Notes under the pieces: model-generated
What the model saw: the letters and a program-made list of their open reading frames with translations, nothing else
Database searches by the model: none
What the model was told of the DNA's origin: nothing
Translations under genes and position numbers: made by a program
DNA from: Streptococcus agalactiae ATCC 13813
Lineage (GTDB): Bacteria; Bacillota; Bacilli; Lactobacillales; Streptococcaceae
Direction of reading: 5' to 3'
Assembly (NCBI RefSeq): GCF_000186445.1
Contig: NZ_GL636070.1
Location: 1,280,460 to 1,314,895, forward strand
DNA: 34,436 nt
In this document: positions 1 through 12,651 of the stretch, in pieces
How positions within the stretch are numbered: the first letter of the stretch is position 1
Layout: each line of letters begins with the position of its first letter

Positions 1-27
1 CCTTTATTATAACTCTAGACAAACAGA

Positions 28-61
28 AAAGTCCTTAGAAAAGTGAATGTCTAAGGACTTT
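28..61 (-). terminator. Hairpin terminator candidate distal to pheT
   Basis: A perfect 12-bp stem (28-39 paired with 50-61) closes a 10-base loop. Read on the minus strand the stem is followed by a T-rich tail (TTTTCTGTTT), so it best fits termination of leftward transcription from pheT. The plus-strand tail is poorer. Confidence 0.65.
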
Positions 62-73
62 GTCTTCAATCTG

Positions 74-110
74 AAACAGCATCTTAATTGATGCTGTTTT
101 TTATTTATTT
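74..110 (+). terminator. Hairpin terminator candidate, mainly for rightward transcription
   Basis: A perfect 10-bp stem (74-83 with 90-99) and a 6-base loop are followed on the plus strand by a long T-rich tail. On the minus strand the tail is only three Ts. It fits best as the terminator of a plus-strand gene lying left of the window and converging on pheT, although it could also slow leftward transcription. Confidence 0.6.
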
Positions 111-128
111 TTCAACGTAAGATATAAA

Positions 129-2534
129 TTATCTTATTTCTGCATTAACTTTCTCAACGAGTGATTTAGTGATTTTTTCCATATATTTAGCCACTTCTTC
201 GTCCGTTAGATTGTCATTAGGGTTTTGGAAAGTTAAGCTATAAGCCATTGATTTATACCCTTCTGAAATATTATTTCCAGCGTAGACATCAAACAGTTTA
301 ATCGCTGTTAGACGTTTTACCCCTGATGACTCAATTGCTGACACAATATCATGATGACTAACAGATTCTGCAAGTAATAATGCAATATCGCGAGATACAG
401 ACGGATACTTCGTAATATCTTCAAAAATCAACGCTTGGTTCATTTGACTTTCAATAGTTGATAGATTGATTTCAGCAACATAAGTTTCAGGAGTATCATA
501 TTGTTTTGCAGTTTGTGGGTGTACTTGACCAACAAAACCAATCTCTTTCCCATCTAATAAGATAGTTGCTGTACGACCTGGGTGCATACTTGCTAAACCT
601 TTTTGTGCTACAAAAGTAACATCTAATTTTAATTTAATAAAGAGCGCCTCTACAATACCTTTGGCGTAGAAGAAATCAACTGGCTTGGCTTTTGTTTGGA
701 AATCTTTTTCCTCTACTAGACCTGTTAAGGCAAAAGTAAACGTCTCTACTTCAGTTGGTAAATCTTCTTTTGGATTACCAGTTTGTTCAAAAACTTTTCC
801 TATCTCATAAACTGCAAGGTTACTGTTTTTGCGAGCAACGTTATAAGCAATTGTATCAAGCATTCCTGAAACAACATTTTGGCGAAGTGCTGAGCGATCA
901 ACAGTCATCGGCCACATAAGTTCAGTTATATTAGTTGGTTGAGTTGAGAACTGCACTGCTTTTTCTGGAGTTGTTAAAGCATAGGTGATAATTTCAGATA
1001 ATCCTGCTCCTTCAGCAACCGTACGGACTCTACGACGTAAGCGTTGCATACTCGTTAATTCTCCTGCAGTCGCTCCGGCTTCTGGCAATGTTGTTGGTAA
1101 TTTTTCGTAACCATAAATACGGGCAATCTCTTCAACTAAGTCAGCTTGAATGGCAATATCCCATCTACGACGCGGTACCAACACAGTAAATTTCACTTCT
1201 GAACCAGAAATAGCAAAGCCGAGTTTTTCAAATACTTCTTCAATATCAGTATAGGTAAGTTCTGTTCCCAAACGAGTATTAACGTAACCAAGAGTCGTTG
1301 ATACCTCTACCGGCTCAGTTGGAAGAACTCCTTCTGTAACTTGCCCAGAAAGAACTTGACCGCCTGCCAATTCTTGTAACATTGCAGCCGCAAAATCCAT
1401 AGCCTCTGAAACCGTATCATAATTGATACCTTTTTCAAAGCGAGAAGATGACTCTGAACGAAGGTTGAGTCTTCCACTTGTTTTGCGGATACTTGTTCCA
1501 TTAAATACTGCCGCTTCAAGGACCACTGTCTTAGAAGAACTATCAATTTCAGTTGATTGTCCTCCCATAACGCCTGCCAAAGCAACTGGTTGATCATTTA
1601 CCGCAATGACCAAGTCATCAGCTATTAAGTCACGCTCTTCACCATCAAGAGTAATTAACTTTTCACCATTCTCAGCATTACGTGCTACTATAGTTGTCCC
1701 ATCAAATTTATCAAAATCAAAAGCATGCATTGGTTGACCATAAGTCAAAAGAACATAGTTTGTCACATCAACAACATTATTAATTGGACGTATACCAGCA
1801 TTCATCAGTTTATTTTGAAGCCATTGTGGACTTGGTGCAACTGTTACATTCTTAACAATACGAGCCGAGTAAGATAAAACTTTATCTGATTCAATGACAA
1901 CAGAAATCTTATCAGCTGCCCTTTCTGCTTCTTCAATGAGATTTTTTTCTTCAAAATGAACTTTTTTCCCATAAATTGCTGCCACCTCATGGGCAACACC
2001 ACGCATTGAAAGAGCATCTGCACGGTTTGGTGTAATTGATAATTCAATAATTTCATCATCTAAGTCAAGATAAGAGAAAATACTATCACCAGGTATAGCT
2101 CCCTCAGGTAAAATTTGGATACCATCAGAAAACTCTTTTGGAATGATACTTTCCGATAAGCCCAACTCTTGAAGTGAACAAATCATTCCAAGTGACTCCA
2201 TACCACGGATTTTACCTTTTTTAATCTTATAGTTATCTGCAATACGAGCACCAGGAACCGCTACGATAACATTAATACCAGTCTTGACATTTGGAGCACC
2301 ACAGACAACTTGACGAAGTTCATCGTCCCCTGTATCAACTTGACACAAATGTAAGTGGGTATCTGGAACATCTTCACACGAAACAATATGACCTACAACT
2401 AATTTTGATAAACCTTCCGCTGGTGTCTCTACACCTTCAACCTCAATACCAGTGGTTGACATTTTCTCAGCTAGTTCTGCTGTTGTGACATCAACATCCA
2501 CTAACTCTTTTAACCATTTATACGATACTAACAT
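129..2534 (-). CDS. pheT: Phenylalanyl-tRNA synthetase beta subunit
   Basis: 801 residues, the usual bacterial PheT length. It forms the alpha2-beta2 cytosolic enzyme with PheS and charges tRNA-Phe. In order I see an N-terminal EMAP/OB-fold tRNA-binding domain (about residues 40-150), the B3/B4 editing region that removes mischarged Tyr-tRNA-Phe (about 210-400), B5 (about 405-480), a catalytic-like core, and a C-terminal ferredoxin-fold anticodon-binding domain (about 705-801, ending VEKVNAEIR). The ATG at 2534 has only a weak purine-rich stretch (AGAGAGAAA) before it. It is the last gene of the pheS operon, 53 bp after an acetyltransferase, and is probably controlled by the T-box upstream of pheS. 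Confidence 0.97.
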   Translation of the reverse strand: MLVSYKWLKELVDVDVTTAELAEKMSTTGIEVEGVETPAEGLSKLVVGHIVSCEDVPDTHLHLCQVDTGDDELRQVVCGAPNVKTGINVIVAVPGARIADNYKIKKGKIRGMESLGMICSLQELGLSESIIPKEFSDGIQILPEGAIPGDSIFSYLDLDDEIIELSITPNRADALSMRGVAHEVAAIYGKKVHFEEKNLIEEAERAADKISVVIESDKVLSYSARIVKNVTVAPSPQWLQNKLMNAGIRPINNVVDVTNYVLLTYGQPMHAFDFDKFDGTTIVARNAENGEKLITLDGEERDLIADDLVIAVNDQPVALAGVMGGQSTEIDSSSKTVVLEAAVFNGTSIRKTSGRLNLRSESSSRFEKGINYDTVSEAMDFAAAMLQELAGGQVLSGQVTEGVLPTEPVEVSTTLGYVNTRLGTELTYTDIEEVFEKLGFAISGSEVKFTVLVPRRRWDIAIQADLVEEIARIYGYEKLPTTLPEAGATAGELTSMQRLRRRVRTVAEGAGLSEIITYALTTPEKAVQFSTQPTNITELMWPMTVDRSALRQNVVSGMLDTIAYNVARKNSNLAVYEIGKVFEQTGNPKEDLPTEVETFTFALTGLVEEKDFQTKAKPVDFFYAKGIVEALFIKLKLDVTFVAQKGLASMHPGRTATILLDGKEIGFVGQVHPQTAKQYDTPETYVAEINLSTIESQMNQALIFEDITKYPSVSRDIALLLAESVSHHDIVSAIESSGVKRLTAIKLFDVYAGNNISEGYKSMAYSLTFQNPNDNLTDEEVAKYMEKITKSLVEKVNAEIR

Positions 2535-2587
2535 GTAATTTCTCTCTATTTATTTTCTTTTATTTTTATACAAGTGCTTTGTAGTTT

Positions 2588-3109
2588 TTAGTGTAAACTT
2601 TTTCTTAATAACCAATCCGTATCCACTTTATCACCTACTGAAAATTGGTGCTCAGAAAATTTTTCAAATCCGTATTTAGCGTAAAATGCCTGAGCTTTAT
2701 GATTAAACTCCCAAACACCTAACCAAGCCCAATCTAAGCCTGATTTATAAGCTAAATCCAAAGCAAATTCGAAAGTAGCCTTACCTATACCTTTCCCTTG
2801 GTAGGCATCTAGAAGATAAATCCTTTGAATTTCAAATGCTTTATCAAGAGCTTTTTCAGTTTGCTGACTTCCCCAGTTTACTTTTAAATAACCCACTAAA
2901 TCTGTATCAAGATAAACAAAATAAGTATCAGATTCAGCATGGGTAATTTCCGATTTTAATACTGGTAAAGTGTAAGACTCATTGAAAAATGCTTGAAGTT
3001 GTTCCTCACTATTATCATGAGAAAACGTCTGCCGAAAGGTTTCTATAGCAAGATTCTGTAAAATATTCACATTATCAAGGCCAACCTTTTTAAAAGTAAT
3101 TTGAGACAT
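2588..3109 (-). CDS. GNAT family N-acetyltransferase between pheS and pheT
   Basis: 173 residues starting MSQITFKKVG. I chose the ATG at 3109, not a further upstream in-frame start at 3148, because AGGAGG sits seven bases before it. The GNAT fold is visible: the acetyl-CoA pyrophosphate-binding loop (QGKGIG, about residue 103) after the IQRIYLL strand, and the C-terminal NHKAQAFYAKYGFEK segment typical of motif B. The substrate cannot be told from sequence. It lies inside the pheS-pheT transcript, so it should respond to the same phenylalanine-sensing T-box. Whether it has any link to tRNA or translation is unknown; position in the operon is the only hint. Confidence 0.85.
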   Translation of the reverse strand: MSQITFKKVGLDNVNILQNLAIETFRQTFSHDNSEEQLQAFFNESYTLPVLKSEITHAESDTYFVYLDTDLVGYLKVNWGSQQTEKALDKAFEIQRIYLLDAYQGKGIGKATFEFALDLAYKSGLDWAWLGVWEFNHKAQAFYAKYGFEKFSEHQFSVGDKVDTDWLLRKSLH

Positions 3110-3191
3110 TAGAAAACCTCCTATTGAGTAAGGTAATAGCGTTAACATAAATTTATCATCACACCAATGATACTACTTGCTATCTAAAATC

Positions 3192-4232
3192 TTAAAATTG
3201 ATCTGTGAAGCGAACATCACCTTGATAGAAGCCACGAATGTCATTGATACCGTAGCGTAACATTGCAATACGTTCTTGACCTAAGCCAAAGGCAAAACCG
3301 GAGTATTTCTCAGAATCAATACCAGACATTTCCAAAACACTTGGGTGAACCATACCAGCACCCAATATCTCAATCCAACCTGTCTGTTTGCAGACATTAC
3401 ATCCCTTACCTCCGCACTTGAAGCAAGAGACATCAACTTCAACTGAAGGTTCTGTGAATGGGAAATATGAAGGACGAAGTCGGATTTTACGCTCTGCTCC
3501 AAACATTTTTTGAGAAATCAGTTGAAGTGTTCCTTTGAGGTCGCCCATTGAAATATTTTCTCCAACAACTAAGCCTTCAATTTGATGGAATTGATGGCTA
3601 TGAGTAGCATCATCAGTATCACGACGGAAAACACGTCCAGGAGAAATCATTTTTAAAGGCCCTTTAGAAAAATCATGTTGGTCCATTGTTCGTGCTTGAA
3701 CAGGCGAAGTATGAGTACGTAGCAAGATTTCTTCTGTAATATAAAAAGTATCTTGCATATCACGGGCTGGATGATCTTTTGGTAAATTCATTCGTTCAAA
3801 ATTATAGTAGTCTTTCTCAACTTCAAAACCATCAACCACTTGGAATCCCATACCTAAAAAGATATCTTCAATCTCTTCGCTAGTTTGTGTTAAGACATGA
3901 CGGTGACCTAATGTCATTTGACGACCAGGCAAGGTAACGTCGACACTCTCAGACTCTAACTGTGCTTGAATCTTCGCAGCTTCCACTACTTTAGCTTGTT
4001 CCTCAAACGCTTTTGTTAAAATATCACGTACTTCATTGACTTGTTTTCCAACAACTGGTCGTAAATCATTAGATAAATCTTTCAGACCTTTTAGTAATTC
4101 TGTTAGAGAACCTTTTTTTCCTAAAACTTGTACACGTAAGTCTTGTAATTCTTTAGTGTGGTTCCCAGTCATTTCTTTAAGCTTTTCTTGAGTTGATATT
4201 TTCAACTCTTCTAATTGTTTTTGTAAATCCAT
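3192..4232 (-). CDS. pheS: Phenylalanyl-tRNA synthetase alpha subunit
   Basis: 346 residues, normal for PheS. The first ~85 residues are an antiparallel coiled coil that contacts tRNA-Phe. The class II catalytic core follows, with motif 2 around [20 protein letters not shown] (199-218) and motif 3 near [14 protein letters not shown]. An insert carries four cysteines (C270, C273, C278, C281; [12 protein letters not shown]), as in many Firmicute PheS proteins, and resembles a metal-binding knuckle. The start ATG follows GGAGGAAAG. It is the first gene of pheS-GNAT-pheT, about 20 bases after a T-box leader with its own promoter. Confidence 0.98.
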
Positions 4233-4267
4233 CTTTCCTCCAAGTCAAAATAAGTAGCTTTGAAAAC

Positions 4268-4477
4268 AAAAAAAGCGTGCCACTACCCCTTAATCGGAGC
4301 GTTGACACGCGGTACCATCCGTTTTCTATCTGATCGACCAATCAGACCTTAATTATAGTCCTATTTGTGAGTGAATTCCACCCTCTTTCACTGATTCAGC
4401 TTGCAGTCACGGCTGAACTCCCTAAGCAGCTTCCCTTGGTTTACTAGTCTCACAGACCTCTATTCAATTAAAGACTA
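4268..4477 (-). promoter_or_regulatory. T-box riboswitch (tRNA-Phe sensing) upstream of pheS
   Basis: The minus strand holds the T-box core GGATGGTACCGCG (4320-4308), whose TGGNACC pairs with the acceptor end of uncharged tRNA. A GC-rich terminator stem follows, ending in seven Us (4274-4268). Stem I appears to run from AGTCTT near 4477 to the complementary AGGACT near 4357. A TTC triplet followed by A (4375-4373) lies on its 3' side, where the specifier codon belongs; UUC is a Phe codon and fits pheS. Uncharged tRNA-Phe would stabilise the antiterminator and allow read-through. The T-box and terminator are clear; the specifier position is my inference from fold and gene identity. Confidence 0.92.
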
Positions 4478-4505
4478 TTTTATCAAATTTTTCAGTCTTT
4501 AACAA
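4477..4505 (-). promoter_or_regulatory. Promoter of the pheS operon
   Basis: TTGTTA (4505-4500), a 17-base spacer ending in TGA, and TAAAAT (4482-4477) on the minus strand form a good sigma-A promoter with an extended -10. The predicted start near 4470 lies at the foot of T-box Stem I, so the leader and promoter fit each other. Confidence 0.75.
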
Positions 4506-4522
4506 GCACTATTAGATAAAGA

Positions 4523-5380
4523 TTACTTTGTCTGCTTCACTTTTCCTGTTGCATAATCAAATAATAATCCCGATTGTACATTAGGAATAAAAACGTTAAA
4601 TTCTAAACTTCCATCTGAAGATTTAGCCTCAATATGTGATCCCGAAGATAAAAGATTATCTCTGTCATAAATTAAAGTCACACGATACCTAACAGTTTTA
4701 TGACGATCCAATGCTTTACGAACTAAAGTTTCATAATAATTTTGCCCTGTTGATTGGTTGCTATTAGCTTGGTTTGCCCAAGCTGCTTGTGTGGCAATAT
4801 TTTTAGGATTACTTGTGGAGGCATCAAATCCTCTTAAACTCCCTACTAAAGCATAACCAATTAAATGACCTCTGTCCACAGCGTGGTTATAGCTCCCTTT
4901 TAATCCATTTATCTGATGCCATCCAGCTGGTTTCCAATAAGTTCTACCATTCCCTGTTTCTTCTCGATTTCGATATTGACGAGTTGCTTTTGTTAATAAG
5001 GCATTTGCTTTAGTCGGAACAATTTGGTTATTAACCTTCTTTATTTCATTAATAGCATATGGTGCACTTGACACTTTAGCATTCAAATCTGTTTTATTTT
5101 GATTAATGATAAAAGCACCTGACTGGTTCCAAGCTATATTTGTTCCCAATTGTTTTTTAACATTGCTAGTCAAAACAGATTCAGATAACTCTCTACTAGG
5201 AGTTCCTGATACATTTTTAAGGGAAGTATTTTTGCCAGATTCATTACTAATAATTAAATCTGTCACCTGTTTTAAAATGTGATCATTAGGCAAAGATTTG
5301 CTTTCACCTAACCCTATTGCCAGTAATGAAAAAAGCAAAGTTACAATCGAAGCTGTTATTTGTTTTTGTTTTTTTGTCAT
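4523..5380 (-). CDS. endA: EndA-type membrane-anchored DNA/RNA non-specific endonuclease
   Basis: 285 residues. A short basic N-terminus and one hydrophobic segment (about 8-25) suggest a membrane anchor or uncleaved signal, with the nuclease domain outside. The beta-beta-alpha-metal signature DRGH is at 169-172. H172, N194 and N203 have the spacing of the general-base His and metal-site Asn residues of pneumococcal EndA. That enzyme degrades one strand during competence uptake and also cuts host DNA traps; either role is possible here. The gene follows epuA, as in pneumococcus, with a hairpin between them. The ATG at 5380 has no Shine-Dalgarno sequence. Other streptococcal secreted DRGH nucleases are the main alternative identity. 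Confidence 0.88.
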   Translation of the reverse strand: MTKKQKQITASIVTLLFSLLAIGLGESKSLPNDHILKQVTDLIISNESGKNTSLKNVSGTPSRELSESVLTSNVKKQLGTNIAWNQSGAFIINQNKTDLNAKVSSAPYAINEIKKVNNQIVPTKANALLTKATRQYRNREETGNGRTYWKPAGWHQINGLKGSYNHAVDRGHLIGYALVGSLRGFDASTSNPKNIATQAAWANQANSNQSTGQNYYETLVRKALDRHKTVRYRVTLIYDRDNLLSSGSHIEAKSSDGSLEFNVFIPNVQSGLLFDYATGKVKQTK

Positions 5381-5386
5381 TGTATT

Positions 5387-5392
5387 ATTCTA
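5387..5392 (-). promoter_or_regulatory. Possible -10 element for endA
   Basis: TAGAAT ends exactly six bases before the endA ATG. A TTGAGA lies 14 bases upstream, too close to be an ideal -35. Without TGN and with a poor -35 this is a weak call. It would give a leaderless endA mRNA, which agrees with the absent ribosome-binding site. Confidence 0.35.
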
Positions 5393-5415
5393 CTGCTAAA
5401 ATTAACTCTCAAAGG

Positions 5416-5451
5416 AAACCACTATAAGCATCAAATAACTTATAGTGGCTC
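5416..5451 (-). terminator. Hairpin between epuA and endA
   Basis: A perfect 10-bp stem (5419-5428 with 5439-5448), extendable by wobble pairs, encloses a 10-base loop. The minus-strand tail TTTCCTTT is a moderate U-tract. It may end or attenuate murA-epuA transcription before endA. Confidence 0.5.
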
Positions 5452-5454
5452 TTT

Positions 5455-5646
5455 CTATTTTCCTAAAAATTTTCCAATAATATTTTGCCATTTATCCAGC
5501 GATAAAATAGAGTAAGCATGCTCTCCGTCACCAAAAACACTATAACCCAACATCAATCCAACCGCTAAAAACAGCAAGGCTAACAGTATGACTAATACTA
5601 TTAGACCGATTTGTTTTAATACATATTTCCAACCACTAGATGCCAT
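5455..5646 (-). CDS. epuA: EpuA family small membrane protein
   Basis: 63 residues starting MASSGWKYV, with one long hydrophobic segment (about residues 10-34) and a short outer or inner tail. The family is often labelled as a DNA-directed RNA polymerase beta-subunit-related protein, but nothing here shows a polymerase role. I chose the ATG at 5646. It follows the murA stop with one base between (TAATATG), and a GAGG six bases upstream serves as ribosome-binding site. A GTG at 5658 would place the start inside that site. The murA-epuA-endA order is conserved in streptococci. Function unknown. Confidence 0.8.
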   Translation of the reverse strand: MASSGWKYVLKQIGLIVLVILLALLFLAVGLMLGYSVFGDGEHAYSILSLDKWQNIIGKFLGK

Positions 5647-5647
5647 A

Positions 5648-6919
5648 TTACGCCTCACTTACACGTTTAATATTAGCACCAAGAGCCGCTAATTTTTCAT
5701 GGAATTGATAATAACCACGGTCTAAATGGGTTAATTGGCCAACTACTGTTTGCCCTTGCGCAACCATTCCTGCCAAGATTAAAGCTGCACTAGCTCGTAA
5801 GTCAGTAGACATGACCGGTGCACCTTGTAAGGCTCTCCCACCATGAATCATTGCAGTATCTCGTAAAATTTCCGTTTGTAATCCCATGCGACGCATTTCT
5901 TCCAAATGTTGAAAACGATTTTCAAAAACTGTCTCAATCATAGTTGATTCGCCATTAACTACTGCCATTAGAGCTGTAAATTGAGCTTGCATATCAGTAG
6001 GAAATCCTGGATGAGGGAGTGTTTTCACAGTCACTGGCTTCAATTTTTTAGTATCAGCTTTTACACGAATACCATCTTCTTCCTCTGACACTTCAACACC
6101 CATCTCCATCAATTTAGAGATTAAAGGACGGTTATGTTCCCAAATAGCATCCTTTACTAGAACATTTCCAGAAGTCATAGCAGCTGCCACCATAAAGGTT
6201 CCAGCTTCAATACGATCTTGGACAACATCATGTTCTGTACCATGTAAAGCATCAACACCAATGATCGTTAATGTTTCCGTACCAGCACCCTTTACTTTAG
6301 CTCCCATTTTATTTAGTAACTGCGCAAGGTCTACAATTTCTGGTTCACGTGCAGCATTCTCTATCGTTGTTGTGCCTGAAGCAAGTGTAGCAGCCATCAT
6401 CAAGTTTTGAGTAGCACCGACTGAGGGAAAATCCATGTATATATTAGCCCCCTTAAGCTTTTCAGCTTGGGCAGTAATATCACCACCATTTTGTGTAATC
6501 GTAGCTCCCATAGCTTCTAAACCTTTAAGATGAAGGTCAATTGGTCGGCTACCAATTGTACAACCGCCTGGCATTGAAACCTTAGCATGGCCATTTCTAG
6601 CTAAAATAGGTCCCAAAACAACAATAGAAGCTCTCATTTGACTAACAAATTCATAAGGTGCAACATCTAAAATATCACCTGAGGCGTCCACTAAGATTTC
6701 TTTTTTATCGCAATTAAAGTCAACTTGAATATCTAAACCACGAACAACATTGTTCATTGTAAATACATCAGACAAGATAGGAACATTTGTCAATAATGTT
6801 TTCCCTTGGCTTGGTAAAATTGTGGCTGCTAAAAGAGGTAAAACTGCATTTTTAGCTCCTTCAATAACAACTTGACCTTGAAGTCGCGTTTGCCCACCTT
6901 CCACAATAATTTTATCCAT
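5648..6919 (-). CDS. murA: UDP-N-acetylglucosamine 1-carboxyvinyltransferase (copy next to atp operon)
   Basis: 423 residues beginning MDKIIVEGG. The ATG at 6919 is preferred over one at 6931 because GGAG lies six bases before it. This cytosolic enzyme transfers enolpyruvate from PEP to UDP-GlcNAc, the first committed step of peptidoglycan synthesis. The substrate-binding Lys-Asn pair is at 23-24, and the catalytic, fosfomycin-reactive Cys is C120 in [16 protein letters not shown] second MurA is encoded at 30077-31336. This copy, linked to DUF1146, epuA and endA, corresponds to the one some pneumococcal work calls MurZ. It has its own extended -10 promoter. Confidence 0.97.
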   Translation of the reverse strand: MDKIIVEGGQTRLQGQVVIEGAKNAVLPLLAATILPSQGKTLLTNVPILSDVFTMNNVVRGLDIQVDFNCDKKEILVDASGDILDVAPYEFVSQMRASIVVLGPILARNGHAKVSMPGGCTIGSRPIDLHLKGLEAMGATITQNGGDITAQAEKLKGANIYMDFPSVGATQNLMMAATLASGTTTIENAAREPEIVDLAQLLNKMGAKVKGAGTETLTIIGVDALHGTEHDVVQDRIEAGTFMVAAAMTSGNVLVKDAIWEHNRPLISKLMEMGVEVSEEEDGIRVKADTKKLKPVTVKTLPHPGFPTDMQAQFTALMAVVNGESTMIETVFENRFQHLEEMRRMGLQTEILRDTAMIHGGRALQGAPVMSTDLRASAALILAGMVAQGQTVVGQLTHLDRGYYQFHEKLAALGANIKRVSEA

Positions 6920-6952
6920 TTGAATCTCCATTCTTATAACAATAGTAAGTTG

Positions 6953-6961
6953 ATTATATCA
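6953..6961 (-). promoter_or_regulatory. Extended -10 promoter for murA-epuA
   Basis: The minus strand reads TGATATAAT (6961-6953), a perfect extended -10. The -35 region is weak. The predicted start near 6946 leaves a leader of about 27 bases containing the GGAG ribosome-binding site, so this mRNA is conventional. Confidence 0.7.
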
Positions 6962-6981
6962 TAGTTCAGCTAATATTTCCT

Positions 6982-7218
6982 TTATTGGAGAGCCCAAAAG
7001 ATTGATTGACACAACTGAATCACTTCCAATAAAAAATGACTAACCACATAGCCACCAACTATACTTATCAACAAAATAAAAACTTTTAATTTTGAGATGT
7101 TTTGAGGGGACATTTTAATCATTTTAGACCAGTCAAATAAATCTACAAAAAGTTGATAAAAAAGGGTAATAAAAATAAAATTACTAACTATAGTTACTAT
7201 ATTTAATATCATATTCAT
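6982..7218 (-). CDS. DUF1146 (YwzB-like) small membrane protein
   Basis: 78 residues with two hydrophobic segments (about 5-26 and 47-68) joined by a basic loop containing DWSKMIKMSPQN. DUF1146 genes also sit between the atp operon and murA in Bacillus (ywzB), so the neighbourhood supports the family call. Function is unknown. Two starts are possible. The ATG at 7218 would suit a transcript beginning at or next to that codon, since TATAAT ends seven bases before it. The ATG at 7212 has AAGG seven bases upstream and would suit longer read-through mRNA. The gene lies after the atp terminator and 50 bp before the murA promoter. Confidence 0.75.
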   Translation of the reverse strand: MNMILNIVTIVSNFIFITLFYQLFVDLFDWSKMIKMSPQNISKLKVFILLISIVGGYVVSHFLLEVIQLCQSIFWALQ

Positions 7219-7225
7219 GCCTTCT

Positions 7226-7231
7226 ATTATA
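7226..7231 (-). promoter_or_regulatory. Possible -10 element for the DUF1146 gene
   Basis: A perfect TATAAT (minus strand) lies directly after the atp terminator, but the -35 region is poor and there is no TGN. A start six to eight bases downstream falls at or just before the 7218 ATG, giving a leaderless or nearly leaderless mRNA. Confidence 0.4.
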
Positions 7232-7235
7232 CACT

Positions 7236-7269
7236 AAAAAAGCCTAATTAGTCACAAAACTAATTAGAC
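7236..7269 (-). terminator. Terminator of the atp operon
   Basis: On the minus strand an 11-bp stem (7269-7259 with 7252-7242, one G-U) and a 6-base loop are followed by six Us. It begins eight bases after the atpC stop codon. Confidence 0.88.
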
Positions 7270-7276
7270 CATTTTT

Positions 7277-7690
7277 CTACTTTTTACCGACGCTAATACG
7301 GTTAATTGCGCGACGAAGAGCAACCTCAGCTCTACGCATCTCATCAATATTCTGAGTTGTTTGAGCTTTTTCTAATGCACGCTCAGCGCGTTCCTTAGCC
7401 CGTTCTGCACGGTTAAGGTCTATATCACGTGCTCGTTCTGCTGAATCCGCAACAATTGTCACCTGATCCTCATTAACTTCAATTATACCACCATTAACAG
7501 CTACCCAGTCTACACCTTCTTGATGAGAACGATTAATCTTCATCTGATGAACAATAAGGGGAGCAATCAAATTTATGTGACCTGGTAAAATTCCCATTTC
7601 ACCATCTGGCGTTCTAACAGTAATGAGACTAGCGTGATGGTCATATCTAATACCATCTGGTGTTACTACTTGAACAGTCAATTGTGCCAT
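7277..7690 (-). CDS. atpC: F1Fo ATP synthase epsilon subunit
   Basis: 137 residues. An N-terminal beta-sandwich (about 1-85, with [12 protein letters not shown] near 32-43) is followed by a C-terminal helical hairpin rich in Arg, Glu and Ala. This subunit belongs to the F1 central stalk and can inhibit ATP hydrolysis through its C-terminal helices. Last gene of the operon, 12 bp after atpD; AGGTG precedes the ATG. Confidence 0.97.
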   Translation of the reverse strand: MAQLTVQVVTPDGIRYDHHASLITVRTPDGEMGILPGHINLIAPLIVHQMKINRSHQEGVDWVAVNGGIIEVNEDQVTIVADSAERARDIDLNRAERAKERAERALEKAQTTQNIDEMRRAEVALRRAINRISVGKK

Positions 7691-7702
7691 AGCATCACCT
7701 CA

Positions 7703-9178
<1,476 letters not shown>

Positions 9179-9182
9179 TTAA

Positions 9183-10064
9183 TTATTCAAGTGCATTAGC
9201 ACCTGCAACAATTTCTGTAATTTCCTGTGTGATAGCTGCTTGACGAGCACGGTTATATTGAATAGTTAAATCATTAATAACATTTTTAGCATTATCAGTT
9301 GCAGTCTGCATAGCTGTCATACCAGCCGCATGCTCTGCTGTTTTAGCATCAATAATAGCTCCATAAATCAAACTCTCAGTATATTGAGGCAATAATTGCT
9401 CCAATATAACTTCACGGTTTGGCTCAAGTTCAAAACCAGTAATCACTCTATCCTCAGAAGCCTCTTCTGCATCCAATTCTTTGATAGGAAGCATTTGTTG
9501 CATTCTGACTTGGCTAGTTAAACTGTTAACATGGTGATTGTAGCAAACATATAATTCATCAAACAACTCATTTTTGTACATTTCAACTGCTTGAGCAATA
9601 ATTTTACCAACTTGATCAAAACTTGGTTGGTCCTCTAAACCACGTAATTCGAAAGAAACATTCATTCCACGTGCTTTGAAAAAATCAGAACCAACACTAC
9701 CAATTGAAATAATGGCATAATCATCATTCTCAGTATGATAGTCAGTTATAGTGTCCATCATCGCTTTTAAGATTTTTGAATTGTAACCACCAACTAAACC
9801 CTTATCAGAAGTAATAACAATATAACCTGTTTTCTTCACCGGACGTGAAGCTAACATAGGGTTATCTGATCCAGATACTAAGTCTGACTTCAAGAGGTTA
9901 GTAGTAATTTGACGAATTTTAGAGGCATACACTTGAAAATCTCTAGCAGCTTGTTCAGATTTAACCAACTTGGCAGATGAGACCATCTGCATTGCACTAG
10001 TAATCTTACTTGTTTTTTCTGTAGAGAGAATCTTGTCTTTAATTTCACTAAGAGAGCCTGCCAT
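9183..10064 (-). CDS. atpG: F1Fo ATP synthase gamma subunit
   Basis: 293 residues, usual for AtpG. The N-terminal helix ([20 protein letters not shown]) and C-terminal helix (NARNVINDLT-like repeats to the end) form the coiled-coil rotor shaft. The central Rossmann-like part includes [13 protein letters not shown] near 82-94. AGGAGG precedes the ATG, and the gene lies 15 bp after atpA. Confidence 0.98.
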   Translation of the reverse strand: MAGSLSEIKDKILSTEKTSKITSAMQMVSSAKLVKSEQAARDFQVYASKIRQITTNLLKSDLVSGSDNPMLASRPVKKTGYIVITSDKGLVGGYNSKILKAMMDTITDYHTENDDYAIISIGSVGSDFFKARGMNVSFELRGLEDQPSFDQVGKIIAQAVEMYKNELFDELYVCYNHHVNSLTSQVRMQQMLPIKELDAEEASEDRVITGFELEPNREVILEQLLPQYTESLIYGAIIDAKTAEHAAGMTAMQTATDNAKNVINDLTIQYNRARQAAITQEITEIVAGANALE

Positions 10065-10079
10065 ATTAGAACCCTCCTA

Positions 10080-11588
<1,509 letters not shown>

Positions 11589-11600
11589 TCACACCACTTT

Positions 11601-12137
11601 CTATTTTAATTTCATTTTAAATTGATGTAATTGATTACGAACACTTGCATCAATTACTTTATTGTTTGCATTGACAACAAATCCACCAACAATAGATGGG
11701 TCAATGTGCTCAACTAACTGTCCATTTGGTAAAGCTAATTTAGTTTTAGCAATATCAAAAAGACGTTCTTTTTGTTCTGGAGACAAGGCAACTGCAGTTG
11801 TAATTTGAATTGGATATTGACCATTCACTTTGATAAGTTCCTGATCAACTGATTTCAAAATAGGATATAGAAGTGCTTCACGTTCATTTTGTACAATAAC
11901 CTCAAGGAAATTAACAAGATAAGTTGAACATGATGTTTGCAATGTCTTCACAAAATGTTGTTTTTCATCATGTGAAACGGCAAGACTTGACAGGACACCC
12001 TCAAGCTCGCTTGTTTCAAAAATATCAATTAAAGCTGCTACTTCTTGTTGGATTTCTTCAACAATTTTATGTTCAATGGCAACTTCAACAAGGCTTTTTG
12101 AATATTGCTCAATTAGAGCCTGCGTCTTTTTATTCAT
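11601..12137 (-). CDS. atpH: F1Fo ATP synthase delta subunit
   Basis: 178 residues, all-helical N-terminal domain and the conserved C-terminal [20 protein letters not shown] segment. It joins the b-subunit stalk to the top of F1. The ATG overlaps the atpF stop codon by one base (TAATG), a sign of translational coupling; GGAG lies upstream. Confidence 0.97.
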   Translation of the reverse strand: MNKKTQALIEQYSKSLVEVAIEHKIVEEIQQEVAALIDIFETSELEGVLSSLAVSHDEKQHFVKTLQTSCSTYLVNFLEVIVQNEREALLYPILKSVDQELIKVNGQYPIQITTAVALSPEQKERLFDIAKTKLALPNGQLVEHIDPSIVGGFVVNANNKVIDASVRNQLHQFKMKLK

Positions 12138-12634
12138 TAGGCATCTCCTAGCTTTTTAATATAGCTATTAATGAGATTACTCTGAGCTTCTTTATCAAGA
12201 TTTGATACCATAATTTTTTCAGCTAATAAAACTGTTAAATCTGCTACTTCACCCTTAACATCTGCTAGTGCTTCTGCCTTATTTTGGGCAATATCTTGAT
12301 GTGCTTTTTCTTTTAATCGATCAGCTTCAGTTTTTGCTTCTGAAATAATTTGATCACCTTTTGCAAGACCTGTCTCTTTAGCGTTATCAATGATTTGATT
12401 AGCTTCAGTTTTAGCGTTAGATAGTTCTTCCTCACGCTTAGTTGCAAAAGCTTCAGCTTGTTGACGTGCCTGTTCAGCAGTATCAATATCATTAGCTATC
12501 TTTTGTTCACGGGCTTCAAAAATACCTGTGATTTGTTTCCATGCAAAAGTCTTAATTAAGATAAATAAGAGAAGCACAGAGCCAGATACGATAATGATAT
12601 CACCAATCGTTGTACTATTAATAAGTATTGACAT
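12137..12634 (-). CDS. atpF: F1Fo ATP synthase subunit b
   Basis: 165 residues. One N-terminal membrane segment (about residues 9-30) is followed by a long charged helix rich in Ala, Glu, Lys and Gln that forms the peripheral stalk dimer. GGAG precedes the ATG at 12634. Its stop codon overlaps the start of atpH. Confidence 0.97.
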   Translation of the reverse strand: MSILINSTTIGDIIIVSGSVLLLFILIKTFAWKQITGIFEAREQKIANDIDTAEQARQQAEAFATKREEELSNAKTEANQIIDNAKETGLAKGDQIISEAKTEADRLKEKAHQDIAQNKAEALADVKGEVADLTVLLAEKIMVSNLDKEAQSNLINSYIKKLGDA

Positions 12635-12651
12635 ATTTCTCCTCTCTTTTC

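Noticed and set aside
3109-3148. Upstream in-frame start for the pheS-pheT acetyltransferase
   Set aside because: It would add 13 residues that span the AGGAGG site; the start at 3109 has that site at correct spacing and gives a normal GNAT N-terminus.
5419-5448. Competence (ComX/cin-box) promoter for endA
   Set aside because: I looked for a TACGAATA-type box upstream of endA and epuA and did not find one; only the hairpin and a weak -10 are present.
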